Of a DNA stretch of 64,000 nucleotides, positions 59,122 through 64,000 are shown in pieces. Origin of the DNA: Chaetorhynchus papuensis (Eukaryota; Chordata; Aves; Passeriformes; Rhipiduridae); NCBI GenBank assembly GCA_013396525.1, contig VWYX01000632.1, forward strand, positions 154,825 through 218,824. Direction: 5' to 3'. Position numbers and translations under genes: made by a program. Positions within the stretch are counted from its first letter, which is position 1; every line of letters begins with the position of its first letter. The notes beneath the pieces are model-generated. The model was given only the letters and a program-made list of their open reading frames with translations, did not search any database and was not told where the DNA came from.

Positions 59122-59252
59122 TAACTTTTTTTCTTTCCACCGAGGAAAATTCTTTCTGAACCTGGTCGGAGAGGGGTGGCTGTAACCTGCCTTCTATCAG
59201 AAGACGTTCATTTTTGATGTTCCTCTGAATTTGTCTCAAACCAGGACAAACA

Positions 59253-59767
59253 ACAACCTGCAAAAATCACAATTTCATTATGGACAATTGGTAAATTATA
59301 AAAGCGCTACATTTGAAAAATCAATTACCTATGGTGCATTGATGTCCATGTTTCCTTCTTCTTGCAAATCCTGGGCCACATTTGATGTTAGAAAAACATG
59401 TCTTTGTTAGTTACAGACCAAATCCAGATGTCTGACAGAGGTGAAGCTGCTGCAGGTCCATGTGCACAGGTACAAATAGTAGCAAGGCTGAGCACACACA
59501 CACCGTACACAGATATTCAGTTTGTGTGCACATGGCCACAACATCAGCCACACTGATCAACATAGGCAGGCACACTCAACTCACACCAACACAAACTGCA
59601 CCAGTGGCTACATCCTGATCCCATCTCTGGCTGAATTTGATGTAGATCTGTTAGTGGAAAACAAAATATATTTACACATGTATACATATATTTTTGTATA
59701 TATACAAAACCACATATATGAACACATATATTTATAAACATTTACATAAATATATAAACCTTGAATA
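59253..59767. other. Intervening sequence with CA/TA-rich parts
   Basis: It contains short CACACACACACC runs (59494-59505) and an alternating purine-pyrimidine TACACATG/TATATA stretch (59670-59760) just before the CR1. Frames of 65-71 codons on both strands arise from this pattern. No gene was recognised. Confidence 0.55.
59670..59760. repeat. Alternating TA/CA-rich simple sequence
   Basis: Interrupted TATACATATATT, GTATATATACAAAACC, ATATATGAACACATATATTTATAA and CATAAATATATAAAC words. It is a decayed dinucleotide-type array abutting the CR1. Confidence 0.7.
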
Positions 59768-60224
59768 CTGTGTGCAGTTTTAATCTCTACAATATAAAAA
59801 AGACATTCAGCTATTAGAGACCATCCAAAGGAGAGTGATGAGGATGTTGAAGGGCCTTGAGGGGAAGCTGCATGAGGGGTGGCTAAGGTCACTTGGTCTG
59901 TTCAGCCTGAAGGAGACTGAAGGGAGACCTCAATGCCATCTACAACTTCCTCACAAGGAGAAGAGGAGAGGCAGACAGTGATCTCTTCTCTCTGGTGCCC
60001 AGTGACAGGACCCAAGGGAATGGTCTGAAGTTGTATCAGGGGAGGTTTAGTTGGATATCAGGAAATGGTTCTTTACCCAGGGAAGTGGTCACAGCACCAA
60101 GCTTGGCAGAGATCAAGAAGACTTTGGATAGTACTCTCAGGCTCAATAATCCTGGGGATGTTGTTATGTAGAGACAGGAGCTGGACTCAAGACGCCCTTC
60201 CAATGCAGCATATTCTGTGAGATG
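59768..60224 (+). mobile_element. CR1 LINE 3' end, 5'-truncated
   Basis: A collinear match to the CR1 3' region: TGTGTGCAGTTTTAATCTC, GACATTCAGCTATTAGAGACC, CCAAAGGAGAGTGATGAGG, AGGGCCTTGAGGGGAAGC, TCTGTTCAGCCTGAAGGAG, ATCTCTTCTCTCTGGTGCCC, AGTGACAGGACCCAAGGG, GGGGAGGTTTAGTTGGATATC, GGGAAGTGGTCACAGCACCAAGC, ACAGGAGCTGGACTCAA, CCCTTCCAATGCAGCATATT, CTGTGAGATGA. A stretch after GGTTCTTTACCCA that normally reads through the 'GGAACAGGCTCCC' region is deleted by roughly 30 bases. The variant belongs to the subfamily ending in '...CAACTCAGCATATTCTGTGA'. Confidence 0.88.
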
Positions 60225-60529
60225 AATGCATGTACACATATGCATATGTACATACACATGAATATGTATGATGTAGAACCCTTCAGCATCTTGGCTCAGA
60301 AACCCTGCTGAATCAGTATCTACTCCTTTTATCCCAGTCACTCCATTTGCAATCTCCTGCACATAGGAACACCCAGGGCCGGAGGCTCACACACAGACAC
60401 ACCCACAATGGACCTCCCAGTAGCTTGCCTTTGGTATGCAGTCCATCGAGGAGCCTAGCCCAGATCCTTGCTCTTCTGAAGTGATTAATATTTAGGGACA
60501 CACACACACGTGTGCATGCAATCATGTCT
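60225..60529. other. CA-rich interval between CR1 and LTR
   Basis: Short CATATGTACATACACATG-type and CACACACAGACACACCCAC words, and CACACACACACGTGTGCATGC at about 60500-60520. It may include U5/leader sequence of the adjoining minus-strand LTR. Minus-strand frames of 70 and 108 codons are not supported by motifs. Confidence 0.45.
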
Positions 60530-60857
60530 CTGAATCAACCACCAGACACCTCAGTTTCTCCAGCAGCTGGCCAGGACTCCTTTTGGCGCTCTGACAACCA
60601 GCCTCCTCTGCACTATCAGCCTTGAAAAAAACCCCAAAAGTTTCCCTGGCTCCCAGACCTTCTCAGCTACTTCCTGGCTAGCCCAGCTTGATCTTTGCCA
60701 GTGTCCACATGCCTACTTGCACACTCATTCCAGGTGCTGGCACCACCAACACTCAGGCCTCTGGCCACTGGTCTAACTCCAGCTGGTTGCACTGTACAGA
60801 CACTTGCACACAGAAGAGAGAGGCCTTTGATCAGGCCTCTAACAACTAGATATGGAA

Positions 60858-60863
60858 TTTAAT
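60858..60863 (-). terminator. LTR variant poly-A signal (ATTAAA)
   Basis: ATTAAA on the minus strand lies in TGTTATTAAATTCC, about 90 bases after the TATA box, as expected for a retroviral R region. It is inferred from position. Confidence 0.4.
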
Positions 60864-60948
60864 AACATGTTGGAAGATACTGCTGCTCAGGCATGGAGTG
60901 TAGCCAGACAAGTGTCGTGATCAGCAATCTACTTTCTTCAGCCACCCC

Positions 60949-60956
60949 CTTTTATA
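60949..60956 (-). promoter_or_regulatory. TATA box in minus-strand LTR
   Basis: TATAAAAG within GGGTATAAAAGGGGGTGG is a full TATA match in a GC-biased context, uncommon in this AT-rich window, and it has the spacing expected for an LTR promoter. Confidence 0.5.
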
Positions 60957-61089
60957 CCCTTAGTCCTCTGTTTTCCCATGTTTGTTTTTCCCCAAACCAC
61001 TGAGATTCCTCCCTTTCTCCTCCTTTTTTTCCCTTCACTAAACATAACAGAATAATAGTAGTATGTTCCTCAAATATTCATTCCCTACA

Positions 61090-61335
61090 GGTGTCCCAGA
61101 TCCCCCAATTAGGGAGTGACTGCCACTTATTCTGTAAAATGATGGGAGAACCATTCCTTTTGACTCAGAACATGAGACCTACATCTGGACACTAGGGCTA
61201 AGGTTCTCCTGAGCCTTCTTTTCCTGATGCAGTCCCTGGGATTTCCCCACTTTCCATTTGTGTCCTTGTGGTCGTTTTTTTATTGTGTGCCGGTATGCAA
61301 CCTAACAAAGTTCCTCGGGAGGAGTCAGGTATGTG
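61090..61335 (-). mobile_element. Possible ERV internal remnant
   Basis: The 240 bases upstream (minus-strand sense) of the LTR start are also GC-richer than the flank and end in AATTGGGGGATCTGGGACACC just before the TG of the LTR. The purine-rich GGGGGATCTGGGA could be a polypurine tract, which would make 60530-61089 a 3' LTR with a short internal remnant. No protein motif is readable, so this is an inference from position. Confidence 0.3.
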
Positions 61336-64000
61336 TGAAAAATACTACACACCAGAAACAAGAGTCACAAGCATTTTTCTTTAATTTTATTACAGACAAA
61401 AATTGAGCCTATATAGCCTTTCCTATATGAAGTAGGAAAAAATTGTTCTTATACAACCAAATTGCTTTAAATTTTAACACTTTACATTGGTAGATCTGTA
61501 GTGATGAACCAAGAAGTGCTTTCAGTATGCTGAGACCTCTTGGTTTATCTGGTAGTAGTGCTGTCAGCAGAATGCAATGCAAGGTAAGATACACACAAAC
61601 AAATGGAGAAGCATAGAGCAGTTATCTGTGTCAGATGCAGCAGCATAAACAAATTAAAAAGAATCTGAAAGAAACAACAACAACAACAACAAACGAACTT
61701 AAAAGACATTTCAACCATGCACAAATATAAGAAACTCAAAATTATTGTTTCAGTCATGACAGTCTTGTACCAGATACACAAAGGAAAAAAATGAGAACAT
61801 TAAAACAGAGCCAGTTTTCCACAGAACTGTACAAATTGCTTCATTAGTTCATCATCAAAGAGAAGAGGTATTCCAGTTTCATCCCTAGCTAGACAAATTC
61901 CCTTTTCAATTTCTAAATTCTCCTGCCAGTGTCTTTTTTTAAGCTGTTTAGAATACCTGCTGATTGAATCTAATCTTGCATCCTGGTGTTTAGCTGTGTT
62001 CCAGATGCTGTAGTTCCTGAATTTGTTCCTCTTGAGTGGAACCTTACGTTCTGCATTAAAATTTTACTTTGTGCAATGAATAGGATAACTATCAGACTCA
62101 GGACAGAATTAATGTCAGCATGCAATGATCAGAGATTCCTCTAAAATAGGTAATAAAATCATTCACCAGTATTTGGACCTGTTCAGATCTCTACCTGTGT
62201 TTCTTACCCATTCCCCTACCCTGCTGAGAAGTTTTAAGAAAAAATGTGGGTTAAAGTAATATATGGATGAAGATTGTTTTCCTGTTCTGAATTACATATT
62301 TACATGCATTGTGGGCATAAGCCAACCTTAACCTAGTCTTTTCAGATCTGCAGGACCTTTTTTTTAATGATTTTTATTTTATGCAGCTCGTCCTAGAGAT
62401 AACATTTTCTGAGCTTCTGTACCTAAAATTGTTGTTGGGTCACATATCAGAAAATAGTTATGTTTTTACATTATTTAAAAATCACAATTAAATGCATTTA
62501 TCATGTTTTGCTTTAAAAATTTATTTGTATATGTAATTTCATGTAAAGCACATAACATCATATTCCTTCATCTTTTTTGACAGGAAGGGTATTTTTTTCT
62601 ACTCATGAAACATTATGTCCCCAGTCACTCATTGCTTATTATAATTTCTACATGTACTTTGTTTTAGTGTGGCCAAACCTTTCCATTAAACAGGATAAGA
62701 GTAATAATCATTCCCAATCCAGAATTACAAAAGAATTTGAGAAGTAATTTCATCTACTCTGTGGTGTCCAGCACTACTTCCTCCTTTTTCATTAAGCAAG
62801 AATTACATCTTCTCTTTGTCACGGAGATGTTTTCATATCACACACACTTTCCTTCTCATGGTCTCCCAGATAGAAATTGAAACTTGTACAAGTTTTTCCC
62901 AACCTTAGTCAACAGAAAGGGCTGTTTGCTGTTAAATGTTTATTTCAGTTTGTCAGGCCTTCAATATAGATGGCATTTGCAGATTTTAATTTAAAACAAA
63001 TAGACAACAGTCACCTCATCCCTAAAGAATGATTAAAACAAGCTAAAACCAACAAAAGACGAGCAAGTCTAGAGAAGAATTTGCACTATTAGGTTAGTTC
63101 AAAGCTCATGGCCTTTTACTAGTAATGGAAAAAAATCACTGTTATTAGACTACAATCAAAAGAGGCTGAAGACAGGAATTTAGATCTTGGAATGAATTCC
63201 TAACATCTTTTCCTTAAAGTAAAACTATACAGTAACAGTCATTTATTCTGCTGAAGTGTCATCTGGCTTATAGTATATCTTGACTCCAAACACCTGTGGA
63301 GAAGGCAACCTGTCAGAAAGGAGCCTAGTTGTAAGTGATTTCTATACAAGCCAGTAAGTGTCACCTGCTTCTGAGGCCAGGGAGGTATCCCTAGTTCACC
63401 TTTGTTCGTCAGTAAAGGCAAAGTAGTGTGTACTGCTTCCCTGAACCTTAAATCATCCATATTCCCTGCCACACTGAAAACATGCTGTAATTAGGAAAAA
63501 TGTTTTTCTTACATGGTTTGAGGTTTGCTCTAATCTGGTTCTTATGGTAGGATATTATTTTGAATTATCTTTGGGTATTTTAAAACATATTGCTTACAGG
63601 TTGACCAAACATTCTTACTCCATAAAGTGATGAAGAATTATACAGGATCTCAGTAAAGTGAGGCTTTGGAGGCAAGGTTTGATATTCATAATATACTCAT
63701 GACTCCGGGCTTTTCTTTGGTTTGATTTCTATTTTACTTTGGATATCGCTTTGGATATCCCTCTATTTTTGTCCTATGGATTGATTACCTATTTTCAGCT
63801 GGAATGCATGCAGTAGGCTGTTGTACAACACCTTCAGCTTAGTTTAATTGAAAACAAATTAATGTCATGTGCTCTGACACTGCTCATTGTTGCATACTGA
63901 AATGCACTAAAAGTACATGACCATTAAGTTTTTAATTTGAACCAGCAATGCATTTTTTAAACAGTTCTTCCAGTTGTCCATTTACTGAGCTCTGATTTTC
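61336..64000. other. AT-rich sequence without recognised genes
   Basis: No gene was recognised. A CAA run lies at 61673-61693. The block at 61840-61990 and that around 62810-62900 are slightly less AT-rich but carry no signature. The minus-strand 77-codon frame at 63239-63472 has no domain or splice support. Confidence 0.55.
61673..61693. repeat. (CAA)n run
   Basis: About seven CAA/AAC units flanked by GAAA and AAACG; a short perfect trinucleotide run. Confidence 0.85.

Larger units (their letters stand above)
58595..59252 (+). mobile_element. Solo LTR (endogenous retrovirus)
   Basis: A 658-bp TG...CA element starts with TGTCTTGGGGTGACTTAATG and ends with CCAGGACAAACA. Internal landmarks are two TGTGCCTTT copies leading to TTTAAAACTGGG (TATA-like, 58675-58681), a TCTGCGGTGGCAAGAGCGG block, GAGGCCCAGAGGG, ACCACACCCAAAGAAAGGAC, GCATTATTATTCTTTTCCC, and AATAAA at 59116-59121 followed by TTTCCACCGAGGAAAATTC. 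I recall this LTR type from songbird genomes. The bases ACAA occur immediately before (58591-58594) and after (59253-59256), consistent with a 4-bp target-site duplication and with a solo LTR left by recombination between two LTRs. No internal retroviral sequence flanks it. Frames in it (81 and 108 codons) are artefacts. Confidence 0.85.
60530..61089 (-). mobile_element. Minus-strand LTR (endogenous retrovirus)
   Basis: Reading the minus strand from 61089, the sequence begins TGTAGGGAATGAATATTTG and passes a purine-rich AAGGGAAAAAAAGGAGG block. It has TATAAAAG (60956 down to 60949) in GGGTATAAAAGGGGGTGG and, about 90 bases on, ATTAAA (60863-60858), a variant poly-A signal. This is the U3-TATA-R-polyA layout of an LTR with a short U3 (about 160 bp to the likely start of transcription). 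Beyond it the sequence stays GC-richer to about 60530 and could be U5, leader or other repeat; the 3' limit is uncertain. I could not find a matching target-site duplication. Confidence 0.55.

Overview
The window looks like a gene-poor stretch of a bird chromosome. It is AT-rich and CpG-poor. Its recognisable content is almost entirely transposon remnants of avian type: CR1 LINE 3' ends in both orientations, two or three endogenous-retrovirus/LTR pieces, very old amniote-type repeats, and microsatellites. The solo LTR at 58595-59252 resembles LTRs I associate with songbird genomes, so a passerine is my best guess; this rests on recollection and not on a search. An N-filled assembly gap (53961-54877) interrupts the window directly after a pentanucleotide array.

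I found no convincing protein-coding gene, no tRNA or rRNA, and no CRISPR array. The longest gap-free open frames (143, 126 and about 120 codons) are either low-complexity chance frames or fall inside retroelement debris. One 76-nt segment (38710-38785) has plausible splice signals and could be an isolated exon, but I cannot tie it to a gene.

Layout. 1-20 kb: AT-rich, mostly unique-looking sequence with A/C- or T/G-biased tracts, a CR1 3' end (7450-7803), an old L3-like CR1 tail (9950-10050), a 20-bp perfect palindrome (9493-9512) and an antisense CR1 tail (18358-18465). 20-40 kb: a CR1 reverse-transcriptase fragment on the minus strand (20985-21165), a two-phase pentamer microsatellite (24217-24296), a CR1 tail fragment (28636-28695), a CR1 ORF2 linker fragment (33288-33356), two short hairpins (36035-36061 and 39575-39601) and the exon candidate. 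40-50 kb: a CR1 3' end (40172-40545) lies just upstream of a 5'-truncated endogenous retrovirus that keeps reverse-transcriptase remnants and a 3' LTR (to 43546); then come a CTTT microsatellite, a longer CR1 with a small antisense CR1 nested inside it (46760-47567), and an old CR1 (48880-49265). 53-61 kb: an ancient dispersed repeat (53390-53645), the GAGAA array and gap, a GC-rich LTR-like block (56890-57385), a solo LTR with a candidate 4-bp target-site duplication, a CR1 (59768-60224) and a minus-strand LTR with TATA and poly-A signals (about 60530-61089). 61-64 kb is plain AT-rich sequence.

Nothing here amounts to a new functional system. The most useful observations are the nested and truncated retroelements, the short perfect inverted repeats, the candidate conserved element at 5370-5530 and the exon-like segment.
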